Assembly (NCBI RefSeq): GCF_900696085.1
Contig: NZ_CAADFC020000016.1
Span: 1,054,001-1,118,000 of the forward strand
From: Bradyrhizobium ivorense
Lineage (GTDB): Bacteria; Pseudomonadota; Alphaproteobacteria; Rhizobiales; Xanthobacteraceae
Length of the DNA: 64,000 nucleotides
Direction: 5' to 3'
Below, one piece after another: positions 24,658-33,071 of the stretch (the first letter of the stretch is position 1; each line of letters starts with the position of its first letter). Below the pieces are notes generated by a model. The model saw only the letters and a program-made list of their open reading frames with translations. It did no database searches and had not been told where the DNA came from. The translations under genes were made by a program, and so were the position numbers.

Positions 24658-25245
24658 TCAGCCGCGAAAATCCTCATGCAGCAGCCCGAACAGCAGGTGG
24701 TCCTGCCAGATCCCGTTGATGCAGAGATAGCGCCGCGCCAGCCCCTCGCGGGTGAAGCCGCACTTCTCCAGCACGCGGATCGACGGGCCGTTGGAGGGAA
24801 TGCAGGCCGCCTCGATGCGATGCAGATTGAGTTCGCCGAACAGCGACGGCAGCAACACCCGCAGCGCCGTCGTCATGTAGCCGCGATCGGCGTGGGGCTG
24901 ACCGACCCAGTAGCCGATGGTTCCGGCCTGCACGATGCCGCGGCGGACATTGGCGAGCGTGATGCCGCCGATCATCATCCCGTCCGATTCGCGGAAGATG
25001 ATGAACGGATAGGAGCGGTCGGCCGCGATGTCCTCGGTGTAGCGGCGCAGGCGGCGGCGGAAGCCCGAGCGGGTCAGGTCGTCGGAGGGCCAGATCGGCT
25101 CCCATGGCGTGAGATAGCCGCGGCTGAATTCGCGAAGCTGCGCCCATTGCGGGAAATCCGACATCTGCGGCGCGCGCAGCAACAACCCGTGACCGCGCGG
25201 CATCAATGCAGCCGGTCCACTGGAAGGCAAACGAAACAGGGCCAT
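24658..25245 (-). CDS. GNAT-family acetyltransferase, RimJ-like
   Basis: A 195-residue GNAT enzyme with acetyl-CoA-binding pattern IGYWVGQPHADRGYMTTAL and the RimJ/RimL C-terminal signature ACIPSNGPSIRVLEKCGF followed by EGLARRYLCINGIWQDHLLF. This subgroup acetylates N-terminal residues of ribosomal proteins or small molecules; the substrate here is unknown. It lies downstream of the thrC-M16 pair, separated by a palindromic repeat, so cotranscription is doubtful. Confidence 0.92.
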   Translation of the reverse strand: MALFRLPSSGPAALMPRGHGLLLRAPQMSDFPQWAQLREFSRGYLTPWEPIWPSDDLTRSGFRRRLRRYTEDIAADRSYPFIIFRESDGMMIGGITLANVRRGIVQAGTIGYWVGQPHADRGYMTTALRVLLPSLFGELNLHRIEAACIPSNGPSIRVLEKCGFTREGLARRYLCINGIWQDHLLFGLLHEDFRG

Positions 25246-25269
25246 GGCCCACTACTCCCCGCCTATTGA

Positions 25270-25405
25270 TCCCTCGCCCCGCATATGCAGGGAGAAGGTC
25301 GGGGTGAGGGGCTCCATCCACGAGCGAGCCGATCGTTGGGACCTGTACCCCTTCACCCGGATTGCTTCGCAATCCGACCTCTCCCCGCAGGCGGGGAGAG
25401 GTGAA
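25270..25405. repeat. palindromic intergenic repeat (ctcgccccgc...gcggggagag family)
   Basis: CCTCGCCCCGCATATGCAGGGAGAAGG and CCTCTCCCCGCAGGCGGGGAGAGG hairpins flank a central GGATTGCTTCGCAATCC palindrome. It occupies the whole gap between the acetyltransferase and M16 genes. Confidence 0.7.
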
Positions 25406-25414
25406 CTATATCTC

Positions 25415-26704
25415 CTAATGCAGCAGCGTCTTTGCCTTTGACTGGGTCAATCCTTCCGCAAAAGACACCGCCGTGTCCAGACCTCTTCCACTGCCGAGCG
25501 CCACAACGGCCGGGCGGCTGCGCGACAGCAGCGCGCGGGCGGCATTGCGGCTCGATTCGACGCTGACCGCATCGATTCGCGCCACCAGTTCCTCCACCGT
25601 CTGCGGCCGCCCATAGGCTAGCACATGGCGTGCCAATTGTTCGGCCCGGGATGAGCAGCTCTCCAGCGCCATCAACAGGCCGGCCTTCATCTGCGCCTTG
25701 GCGCGGGCGACCTCGGCCTCGGTCAGGGTCTCCACGGCGTCGTTGATGACATCGACGATCACTTCCATCATCTCGGGCGCGTCGGCCGGATCGGTCCCGG
25801 TATAGAGGCCGAAGAAGCCGGTGTCGGTGTAGGGCGCGTGGAAGGTATAGATCGAGTAGCACAGGCCGCGCTTCTCGCGCACCTCCTGGAACAGCCGCGA
25901 CGACATCCCGCCGCCGAGCGTGTTGGTGAAGACCTGCAGTGAGAACAGCGACGGGTCGGTCTGCGGCACGCCCTCGAGCGCCAGCGTCAGATGCGCCTGT
26001 TCGAGCTCGCGATGCACGACCTTGGAACCGCCCTTGCCGAACATCGCCGCCTGCGGCTTCGGTGCCGGCGTGGCGTCGAAGCTGGCAAATTTCTGGGTGA
26101 CGTCCTCGACGATGCGCTTGTGGTCGACGGCACCGGCGGCGGCGACCACCATGTCGGGCGCGCGGTAATGCGTCGAGAGATAGCCGCGCAGCATGTCGCG
26201 GTTGAAGGCCTTCAGGGTCTTGGCGGTGCCGAGCAGCGAACGGCCCATCGGCTGGTCCGGATAGCAGAGCTCGTTGAGATGCTCGAACACGACGTCATCG
26301 GGGGTGTCCTGCGCCGCGCCGATCTCCTGCACGATCACGCCCTTCTCGCGCTCGAGCTCGTCGGGCACGAAGGACGGATTGGCAAGAATGTCGGACAGCA
26401 CGTCGAGCGCCAGCGGCACGTCCGCCTTCATCACCCGCGCATAATAGGCCGTGGTCTCGGTCGAGGTGCCGGCGTTGAGGTCGCCGCCGACCGCCTCGAT
26501 CTCCTCGACGATCTCGCGCGAGGAACGCCGCGTGGTGCCCTTGAACGCCATATGTTCCAGCAGATGCGAGATGCCGTGCTCGTTCGGCTTCTCGTCGCGA
26601 CCGCCGACGCCGGCCCAGACGCCGAGCGCCGCGGTTTCCAGATGCGGCATGGTGTCGGTGACGATGGTCAGCCCGCTCGGCAGTTTTGTGATCTCGACGC
26701 TCAT
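25415..26704 (-). CDS. M16-family zinc peptidase (mitochondrial processing peptidase-like)
   Basis: A 429-residue insulinase-family protein with the inverted zinc motif HLLEH (His47, Glu50, His51) and the distal glutamate in EREKGVIVQEI (~residues 119-129). The C-terminal half carries the R/Y substrate-binding motif SSRLFQEVREKRGLCYSIY. Alphaproteobacterial members are the closest bacterial relatives of the mitochondrial processing peptidase beta subunit and degrade short peptides. The ATG overlaps the thrC stop by four bases (ATGA), so the two are translationally coupled. This arrangement is common in Rhizobiales. Confidence 0.95.
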   Translation of the reverse strand: MSVEITKLPSGLTIVTDTMPHLETAALGVWAGVGGRDEKPNEHGISHLLEHMAFKGTTRRSSREIVEEIEAVGGDLNAGTSTETTAYYARVMKADVPLALDVLSDILANPSFVPDELEREKGVIVQEIGAAQDTPDDVVFEHLNELCYPDQPMGRSLLGTAKTLKAFNRDMLRGYLSTHYRAPDMVVAAAGAVDHKRIVEDVTQKFASFDATPAPKPQAAMFGKGGSKVVHRELEQAHLTLALEGVPQTDPSLFSLQVFTNTLGGGMSSRLFQEVREKRGLCYSIYTFHAPYTDTGFFGLYTGTDPADAPEMMEVIVDVINDAVETLTEAEVARAKAQMKAGLLMALESCSSRAEQLARHVLAYGRPQTVEELVARIDAVSVESSRNAARALLSRSRPAVVALGSGRGLDTAVSFAEGLTQSKAKTLLH

Positions 26705-28119
26705 CCGATGGCTCCCTGCTTGGCGGCGCGGCTGACCGACAGCACGAAGCGCTCGATCTCGGCGGAATCGTTCTTCATCACAGTCATATGTTCCGATTTG
26801 GCCATCAGGCCGCCGAGCCAGGCCGGCAGCTGCGGGCGCACCCCGCAGGCAGCCTCGACCGCGTCGGGGAATTTCGCCGCATGCGCGGTCGACAGCACGA
26901 TGTTGGGAATCTTCGAGTCGGACGTATCGCGGTCGGCGACCGCGAGCGCCACCGCGGTGTGCGGATCGACCAGATCGCCGGCCTCGCGCCAGGCGGCGCG
27001 GATCGCCGCCGCGGTCTCGGTCTCGTCGGCACGGCTGGCGTCGAAATCGCACCGCACGGCAGCCAGCGTCGCATCCGGCAGCACGAAGCGGCCGGACTGC
27101 TTCAGCGAGGCCATCAGGCGGCGGACCTGGTCGGCGTCGCGGCCGCTGGCCTCGAACAGCAGCCGCTCGAAATTCGAGGACACCTGGATGTCCATCGACG
27201 GCGACGTCGTCGCATGCACCTCGCGCACCTCGTAGATGCCGGTCTTCAACGTGCGCGGCAGGATGTCGTTGACGTTGGCGGCAATGCGCAGCCAGCGGAT
27301 CGGCAGCCCCATCCGTTTTGCCACGTAGCCGGCGAAGATGTCGCCGAAATTGCCAGTGGGCACCGTGAAATCGACAGTCCGCTGCGGCGCGCCGAGCGCG
27401 ACCGCCGAGGTGAAGTAGTAGACCACCTGCGCCACGATGCGCGCCCAGTTGATCGAGTTGACGCCGGACAGCGCGACGGTGTCGCGGAAGCGATGGTTGT
27501 TGAACATCGCCTTCACCAGCGCCTGGCAATCGTCGAACGTGCCTTCGACCGCCAGCGCATGGACGTTGGCGGCGCCGGTCGTCGTCATCATCCGGCGCTG
27601 CACGTCGGAGATGCGCCCGTTCGGGAACAGCACGACGAGGTCGACATTGTCGAGATTGGCAAAGGCTTCCACCGCGGCGCCGCCGGTGTCGCCGGAGGTC
27701 GCGACCACGATGGTGGTGCGCTGGGCACGCTTGGCCAGCACGTGATCCATCAGCCGCGAGATCAACTGCATCGCGACGTCCTTGAACGCCAGCGTCGGCC
27801 CGTGGAACAGCTCGAGCAAGAATTGGTTCGGCCCGGCCTGGTCGAGCGGCACCACCGCGGGATGGCGGAACGTGGCATAGGCCTCGTTCGCCATGCGGCC
27901 GAGCTCGGCATCGGAAATCTCGCCGGCCACAAACGGGCGGATCACCTCGACCGCGACTTCCCAATAGGGCCGGCCGAACAGCGCGGCGATCTGTTCGGGC
28001 GACAGCTGCGGCCAGGTCTCGGGCACGTAGAGCCCGCCGTCGCGGGCCAGCCCGGTCAGCATCACATCGCAAAAGCCCAGCTGAGGGGCTTCACCCCTGG
28101 TCGAAATATACCGCGTCAA
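26701..28119 (-). CDS. thrC: threonine synthase
   Basis: ThrC converts O-phosphohomoserine to threonine with PLP in the cytosol. The 472-residue protein shows the family N-terminus TRYISTRG, the PLP-lysine motif TLAFKDVAMQ (~residues 108-117) and the phosphate-binding ATSGDTGGAA. No ATG lies near the expected N-terminus. I assign a TTG start at 28119 because a strong GGAGGGCGG ribosome-binding site precedes it directly and the family begins there. The open frame continues far upstream but through repeat DNA. Coupled to the M16 peptidase gene by a four-base overlap. Confidence 0.94.
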   Translation of the reverse strand: MTRYISTRGEAPQLGFCDVMLTGLARDGGLYVPETWPQLSPEQIAALFGRPYWEVAVEVIRPFVAGEISDAELGRMANEAYATFRHPAVVPLDQAGPNQFLLELFHGPTLAFKDVAMQLISRLMDHVLAKRAQRTTIVVATSGDTGGAAVEAFANLDNVDLVVLFPNGRISDVQRRMMTTTGAANVHALAVEGTFDDCQALVKAMFNNHRFRDTVALSGVNSINWARIVAQVVYYFTSAVALGAPQRTVDFTVPTGNFGDIFAGYVAKRMGLPIRWLRIAANVNDILPRTLKTGIYEVREVHATTSPSMDIQVSSNFERLLFEASGRDADQVRRLMASLKQSGRFVLPDATLAAVRCDFDASRADETETAAAIRAAWREAGDLVDPHTAVALAVADRDTSDSKIPNIVLSTAHAAKFPDAVEAACGVRPQLPAWLGGLMAKSEHMTVMKNDSAEIERFVLSVSRAAKQGAIG

Positions 28120-28377
28120 ACCGCCCTCCAAAGGCTTCGATCCGAGCCTTAAGCCTTTGATATCATGGAAGTATCTCGCACGCCTCCGGGCGTGCCGAAC
28201 GGTCACCATAGAAGATCGGACCAGCAAAGGGTAGCCCGAAGCGTGCGTCCCGGGGTCGCTTGAGGTGGTGTTGAAGCATCGGTTCGGTGCGGCGGGGCGC
28301 ATCGCTCCCCTCCACGTCGTCCGTCCTGGCCTGCGCCGGGACGACGCTGAGGGTGTGGCGCGGTCAAGGTCCCACGC

Positions 28378-28498
28378 CGTCATTGCGAGGCGCGAAGCGA
28401 CGAAGCAATCCATCGCTCCGCATATGCTGCTCGATGGATTGCTTCGCGGAGCCTGTCATCGGGCGCGCGTTCGCGCGACCCGTTGGCTCGCAATGACG
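28378..28498. repeat. palindromic intergenic repeat (cgtcattgcgagg family)
   Basis: CGTCATTGCGAG at the left and CTCGCAATGACG at the right form a perfect inverted pair; the middle holds GAAGCAATCCATCG/CGATGGATTGCTTC. It lies in a 449-bp gene-free stretch between thrC and the Cj0069-family gene. The leftmost part of that stretch (28120-28377) has no recognisable content. Confidence 0.85.
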
Positions 28499-28527
28499 CG
28501 TCTGGCGTTTGCGCAAACGTCCGCGTG

Positions 28528-28563
28528 ATTCCGGGGACTCGCGAAGCGAGATCCCGGAATGAC
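28528..28563. repeat. short palindrome (attccggg...cccggaat)
   Basis: ATTCCGGGGACTCGC and GCGAGATCCCGGAAT form an imperfect hairpin directly next to the repeat at 28378-28498 and six bases from the end of the next gene on the minus strand, where it may act as a terminator. Confidence 0.7.
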
Positions 28564-28568
28564 GAACT

Positions 28569-29648
28569 CTATCGGCCGACACCCGCTCCGGCAGCCTGAC
28601 GCAGACGCTCGCGCACCGTCCGTGCGATCGCCGCCGGTGCCTCGTCGGGAATCGCAAAGCACGAGCTCGCGTTGATCTCGCAGAGCACGTAGGTGTCGGC
28701 GCCATCGGCATCGCGCGGACCGTAGAGGAAATCCGCATCCCAGATCACCGGCAGCGACGCTTCGTCGATCTCGAACGTCGCTGACAGTTGCGGGATCCAT
28801 TCGTGCTCCATCAGCCTGCGCAGCGTCTGGAATTGCGGCGCGTCGGGGCCGTGCATGATGCGCGGTCCGGGCTGGGCCTCGGGTGCGTCAGGGCCTTCCG
28901 CGGGCGGCGGGATCAAGGCCTTGATCAGCTGCTGCCCAAAACCCGCGACCTTCGATCCGCTCACGTAACAGCGGATCATGCCCTCGGGCAGGCGCGGCTG
29001 AAAGGCCTGGTCGATGATGCAGCCGCCCCAGCCGAAATACGGCTCGCAACGCGCCATGAATTCGTCCAGCGGCATCTGCTCCGGCCGGCTGCCGCGCAGC
29101 GCATGCAGCACGCGAACGGTCGCGTCCGCATTCGGCACGGCTTCGACCTTCCAGACGCCCTGCCCGCCATTGCCGCGGTTCTGCTTGAGCACGCGCGGAC
29201 CGGCCGTGCGGAGCCGCGACGGAAATTCGGCGCGGAACGCGGCTGCGGTGTCGTAGCGGTGCGTGTCGGCGCCCCAGCCGAGATGACGCGTGCGGTACAG
29301 CACCTCCTTGACGCCCATCTTGAGGATGACGTCCGGATGGGCGCTGACCCACGGGCGCTTCGCCGCGACCTCGCGGAGCAGCGGATCGAGCTCCGCACGG
29401 GTCTTGCCCTGATGGATCGGATCGACCCAGACGAGCACGCCGTCCACGGTCAGCAGTTGCTCGCGGACATCATCGGCGAAGCTCTCGTCGTAGATGACGG
29501 GAATAGCCTCAATGCCGCAAGCGGCGAGTGCGTCGAAGACGCGAACGAAACGGCTGTTGTACGCGGTCGCCCCGCGGCGCATCGCAGCATCGCCGCGGCA
29601 CAGGATCGCAATTCTGGTACGAGGGGGAACGTAGTGTTCGATGTCCAT
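28569..29648 (-). CDS. Cj0069 family protein (ATP-grasp-like)
   Basis: The 359-residue cytosolic protein matches the Cj0069 family. Features are an N-terminal Rossmann-like half (IAILCRGDAAMRRGATAYNS), a substrate-binding middle with LKQNRGNGGQGVWKVE (~157-172), which looks like an ATP-grasp nucleotide loop, and a C-terminal CEINASSCFAIPDEAP resembling the metal-binding E-x-N of ATP-grasp ligases. A ligase role is plausible but the substrate is unknown. It stands alone between repeats at the edge of the accessory-looking stretch 28.1-35.1 kb. Confidence 0.8.
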   Translation of the reverse strand: MDIEHYVPPRTRIAILCRGDAAMRRGATAYNSRFVRVFDALAACGIEAIPVIYDESFADDVREQLLTVDGVLVWVDPIHQGKTRAELDPLLREVAAKRPWVSAHPDVILKMGVKEVLYRTRHLGWGADTHRYDTAAAFRAEFPSRLRTAGPRVLKQNRGNGGQGVWKVEAVPNADATVRVLHALRGSRPEQMPLDEFMARCEPYFGWGGCIIDQAFQPRLPEGMIRCYVSGSKVAGFGQQLIKALIPPPAEGPDAPEAQPGPRIMHGPDAPQFQTLRRLMEHEWIPQLSATFEIDEASLPVIWDADFLYGPRDADGADTYVLCEINASSCFAIPDEAPAAIARTVRERLRQAAGAGVGR

Positions 29649-29768
29649 ATCAAAGCTCCACGACGGGATTGTGTGTCGCGCAGAGCTTGGACCGAAGTCT
29701 CGCGGGGGGTCTGCCGTTCCCCCGTGCGCTTTAATCTAGACGGCCTTGTCTAGGTTTCAAGATGGAAG

Positions 29769-30027
29769 GCCGTGATGGAGCCACCGGCGGAAGGGTTCCC
29801 TCCCCCCCCTTGCGGGGGAGGGTTAGGGAGAGGGGTGGCCACACGACGTGCTCTTTCGGTTTGCACTGGATAAGCGCGCGAGATTGCAAGAGAGCCGTGT
29901 TCCCATCAATCATATCGCCCGGGGCTTACCCCTCTCCCCAACCCTCCACCGCAAGGGGGAGGGAGCCTGACCAGTGTGCTCACCTCACCACCAGGAGACA
30001 CGCACAAGCAAAGTTGAAACATCGCGC
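29769..30027 (+). repeat. ~259-bp direct repeat, left flank of the chromate module
   Basis: Starts GCCGTGATGGAGCCACCGGC and ends GTTGAAACATCGCGC, and contains two G/C-rich hairpins (CCTCCCCCCCTTGCGGGGGAGG; CCTCTCCCC...GGGGGAGGG). The same sequence of blocks, in the same orientation and of nearly the same length, recurs at 34038-34297. The flanking bases up to 30154 hold nothing recognisable. Confidence 0.85.
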
Positions 30028-30154
30028 TTCTCCCCCATCCGGCAAGGCCGTTGACAGCGAGGGGCATTAGTTTTTTATTGAGGGTACGGGGATGTGCGAT
30101 CTCCCCGCGAGGCGACATGCCCAAGAATCGCGTCCTGTTCACCAAGGGCGCACC

Positions 30155-30973
30155 ATGTCGTCATACACATCGATCTCATCCGAAAAGTTGTCTCGTCTCA
30201 TCGGCACGGCCAAGGCGCCGACGCTCGTCGACGTCCGCCTCGATGAGGATTTCGCCGCCGATCCGCGGCTGATTCCGGGCGCGGTCCGGCACTCCCATCT
30301 CGACGTCCAGGAGTGGGGCTCACGCCTCACCGGCCAATCCGTGGTCGTGGTCTGCCAGAAGGGGCAGAAGCTGAGCGAAGGCACCGCCGCCTGGCTCCGC
30401 TGCGGCAACATCACCGCCGAAGTCCTCGAGGGCGGCCACCTCGCCTGGCGGGAGGCGGAACTTCCGACCGTTCCCGCCGACAAGATTCCAAAGCGTGACA
30501 AACGCGGCCGCACGGTATGGGTGACGCGGTCGCGGCCGAAGATCGACCGCATCGCCTGCCCCTGGCTGATCCGCCGCTTTGTCGATCCGTCGGCCGTGTT
30601 CCTGTTCGTCACCTCGGCTGAAGTCGAGGCCGTCGCCGAACGCTTCGAGGCGACGCCGTTCGACATCGAGAACGTGTTCTGGAGCCATCGCGGCGAGCTC
30701 TGCACCTTCGACGTGATGGTCAAGGAATTCGGCCTGTCGACGCCGGCGCTGGAGCGGCTCTCGATGATGGTGCGGGCCGCCGATACCGCGCGGCTCGATC
30801 TGTCGCCGGAGGCGCCCGGACTGCTCGCGGCCTCGCTCGGTCTGTCGCGCATGTTCGACGACGATCTCGAGCAACTGAGCGCCGGCATGCTGCTCTACGA
30901 TGCGTTCTACCGCTGGTGCCGCGACGCGACCAGGGAGACGCACAACTGGCCGACCAGCAAGGTGAAGCCATGA
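30155..30973 (+). CDS. rhodanese domain fused to a ChrB-type chromate resistance domain
   Basis: The 272-residue protein has two domains. Residues ~8-105 are a rhodanese-like domain (LVDVRLDEDF, GAVRHSHLD) with active-site-loop cysteine 67 in VVVVCQKGQKLSEG. Residues ~110-265 are the ChrB C-terminal domain (VWVTRSRPKIDRIACPWLIR, FVDPSAVFLFV). ChrB proteins regulate or support chromate resistance and accompany ChrA transporters. The ATG at 30155 is chosen because the rhodanese begins there. Its stop overlaps the chrA start by four bases, so expression is coupled. Confidence 0.9.
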   Translation: MSSYTSISSEKLSRLIGTAKAPTLVDVRLDEDFAADPRLIPGAVRHSHLDVQEWGSRLTGQSVVVVCQKGQKLSEGTAAWLRCGNITAEVLEGGHLAWREAELPTVPADKIPKRDKRGRTVWVTRSRPKIDRIACPWLIRRFVDPSAVFLFVTSAEVEAVAERFEATPFDIENVFWSHRGELCTFDVMVKEFGLSTPALERLSMMVRAADTARLDLSPEAPGLLAASLGLSRMFDDDLEQLSAGMLLYDAFYRWCRDATRETHNWPTSKVKP

Positions 30974-32361
30974 GCGACGTCGCAGCAACGCGAAAGGGCA
31001 ACGCGCAGGAACACGCGCACGGCATCTCGTTCAACGAGGCGCTGCTGGTGTGGATGCGCGTCGCGATCCTGAGCTTCGGCGGACCGGCCGGCCAGATCGC
31101 CGTGATGCATCGCATTCTGGTCGAGGAGAAGAACTGGATCTCGGAGGGCCGCTTCCTGCACGCCCTCAACTACTGCATGCTGCTGCCGGGCCCCGAGGCC
31201 CAGCAGCTTGCGACCTATATCGGCTGGCTGCTGCACCGGACGCTCGGCGGCATCGTGGCGGGCGGATTGTTCATCCTGCCCGGCGTCTTTGCCATCATGG
31301 GGCTGAGCTACATTTATGCGGCCTACGGCAATGTCGGCTTCGTCGAGGCGTTGTTCTTCGGCCTGAAGGCCGCGGTGCTCGCCATCGTCATCCAGGCGGT
31401 GGTGCGGGTCGGCAAGCGCGCGCTGCGCAATCGCGTGATGATCGCGCTGGCGGCGATCGCCTTCGTCGCGATCTTCTTCTTCGGCGTGCCGTTTCCCTTG
31501 ATCATCGTGGCCGCCGCCGTCACCGGACTGGTCGGGGCTCGCCTCGGCCGGCCCGAATTCGCCGCGATCGAGCATAACGGCAAGAATTCCGCGGTGATCG
31601 ACAGCATGCTCGGTGAAGCGGTGCCGGATCACGTCCGCCCCGATGCCGCGCGCACATTGCGGGTCGGCGCGGTGTGGCTGGCGCTCTGGCTGGTGCCGGT
31701 GTTCGCGCTGCTGATCGCGCTCGGCTCCGACGACGTGTTCAGCCAGATCGCGATCTTCTTCAGCAAGATGGCGATGGTGACGTTCGGCGGCGCCTACGCC
31801 GTGCTCGCCTATGTCGCACAGCAGGCGGCCGAATATTATCATTGGGTCAGCCCGCGCGAGATGCTCGATGGCCTCGGCATGGCCGAGACGACGCCCGGAC
31901 CGCTGATCATGGTGGTGCAGTTCGTCGGCTTCATGGCTGCGTTCCGCGAGGCCAGCGGGCTGTCGCCGATGCTCGCCGGCACGCTCGGCGGGCTGCTCGC
32001 GACCTGGGTGACCTTCACGCCGTGCTTCCTGTGGATCTTCGTCGGCGCCCCCTACATCGAAGCGCTGCGCGGCAACAAGGCGCTGGCGGGCGCGCTATCG
32101 GCGATCACCGCGGCCGTGGTCGGCGTGATCCTCAATCTGTCGATCTGGTTCGCGCTGCACACGCTGTTTCGCCAGACCTTTCCCGTGCACGGATTTGGCC
32201 TGGCGTTCGACGCGCCGGTGCCGGGCAGCATCGATTGGCCGGCACTGGCGCTGTCGGCCGCCGCCGCGCTTGCGATTTTCCGCTTCAACGTGGGGATGCT
32301 CAGCGTCCTCGCCGCGTCCTGCATCACGGGCGTTCTGCTGCGGCTGGCGGGCATCATCTGA
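30970..32361 (+). CDS. chrA: chromate transporter ChrA (long-chain, two CHR domains)
   Basis: A 463-residue inner-membrane protein with about 11-12 helices and two homologous halves. The N-half carries FGGPAGQIAVMHRILVEEKN and LNYCMLLPGPEAQQLATYIG, and the C-half FGGAYAVLAYVAQQA and GLGMAETTPGPLIMVVQFVG. These are the CHR-domain signatures of chromate/sulfate antiporters that expel chromate. Overlaps the rhodanese-ChrB gene by ATGA. The three secreted-protein genes that follow are probably in the same operon. Confidence 0.96.
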   Translation: MSDVAATRKGNAQEHAHGISFNEALLVWMRVAILSFGGPAGQIAVMHRILVEEKNWISEGRFLHALNYCMLLPGPEAQQLATYIGWLLHRTLGGIVAGGLFILPGVFAIMGLSYIYAAYGNVGFVEALFFGLKAAVLAIVIQAVVRVGKRALRNRVMIALAAIAFVAIFFFGVPFPLIIVAAAVTGLVGARLGRPEFAAIEHNGKNSAVIDSMLGEAVPDHVRPDAARTLRVGAVWLALWLVPVFALLIALGSDDVFSQIAIFFSKMAMVTFGGAYAVLAYVAQQAAEYYHWVSPREMLDGLGMAETTPGPLIMVVQFVGFMAAFREASGLSPMLAGTLGGLLATWVTFTPCFLWIFVGAPYIEALRGNKALAGALSAITAAVVGVILNLSIWFALHTLFRQTFPVHGFGLAFDAPVPGSIDWPALALSAAAALAIFRFNVGMLSVLAASCITGVLLRLAGII

Positions 32362-32418
32362 ACGGGCAGGCGCGTATTTCGAGAACCTGGGGCAGCACAG
32401 ACAACCAGGAGAACAACC

Positions 32419-32652
32419 ATGCAGAAACCAAAACTCTCCCAACTGATCCTTGCGTTCGCGATCGCGGGCACTGTCGTGCCCGCCCATGCCCTGACGCAGG
32501 ACGAACTCGTCGCAAAGCTTCAAGCCGCCGGTTACGCCGAGGTCCGCGACGTCAAATCGACGGCCGAAGGCATCACGGCAAAGGCGATGAAGAACGGCAA
32601 GCCCGTTCGGCTCGTCATCGACAGCAGCGGTCAGGTCAAGGAACAGCACTGA
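32419..32652 (+). CDS. small secreted PepSY-domain protein
   Basis: A 77-residue protein with a signal peptide (cleaved after AHA) and a single PepSY-like fold: LTQDELVAKLQAAGYAEVRD, then a strand pair ending VRLVIDSSGQV. PepSY modules bind peptides or act as inhibitors and sensors in the periplasm. AGGAGAACAACC precedes the ATG. It lies 57 bp after chrA on the same strand. Confidence 0.8.
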   Translation: MQKPKLSQLILAFAIAGTVVPAHALTQDELVAKLQAAGYAEVRDVKSTAEGITAKAMKNGKPVRLVIDSSGQVKEQH

Positions 32653-32694
32653 GACCGCTGCGCGCCCCCAATCGAAGCGAATGAAGGAACAATC

Positions 32695-33024
32695 ATGATC
32701 AAACCAGCATTAGCTCTGGCGGCCGCCCTGCTGTGGCCTGCCGCAACGCTCGCTGCGCCGACCGACGGCAGCGAGCAGCAGCAAGCCGTATCGGCCGAAG
32801 CGGCCGGGATCCACGCGCCGGCGCCGCAGATCGTGCGCGGTGTCGTCGACAGCATCGACGAACGCAGCGACACGATCAGGCTACGCCTGTCAGCGGACCA
32901 CACCGAGCCATTCAAGGTGCAGGACGGCCTGCTCTTCAACGCCGTCCGCTTCGGCGATCCCGTCGCAGTCTCGGTGCAGACCGTTTCCGGGGTCCGGACC
33001 ATCGTCGGGCTCTCGAAGGAATAG
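32695..33024 (+). CDS. small secreted OB-like protein
   Basis: A 109-residue protein with a signal peptide (cleaved near LAAP), a short linker, and a beta-barrel-like domain (IVRGVVDSIDERSDTIRLRL, FGDPVAVSVQTVSGVRTI). The strand pattern resembles the DUF1344/CusF type of small periplasmic OB-folds, though the Met/Trp copper ligands of CusF are absent. Function unknown. Located 42 bp after the PepSY gene, probably cotranscribed. Confidence 0.7.
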   Translation: MIKPALALAAALLWPAATLAAPTDGSEQQQAVSAEAAGIHAPAPQIVRGVVDSIDERSDTIRLRLSADHTEPFKVQDGLLFNAVRFGDPVAVSVQTVSGVRTIVGLSKE

Positions 33025-33071
33025 CGCCGCGGTTTTTGACGCATCGTATTCAGCTTCACAGGAGTGCTCCC

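Noticed and set aside
29769..30027. Insertion sequence ends flanking the chromate module
   Set aside because: The repeats are direct rather than a transposon with inverted ends and contain no transposase frame; they resemble intergenic repeats.
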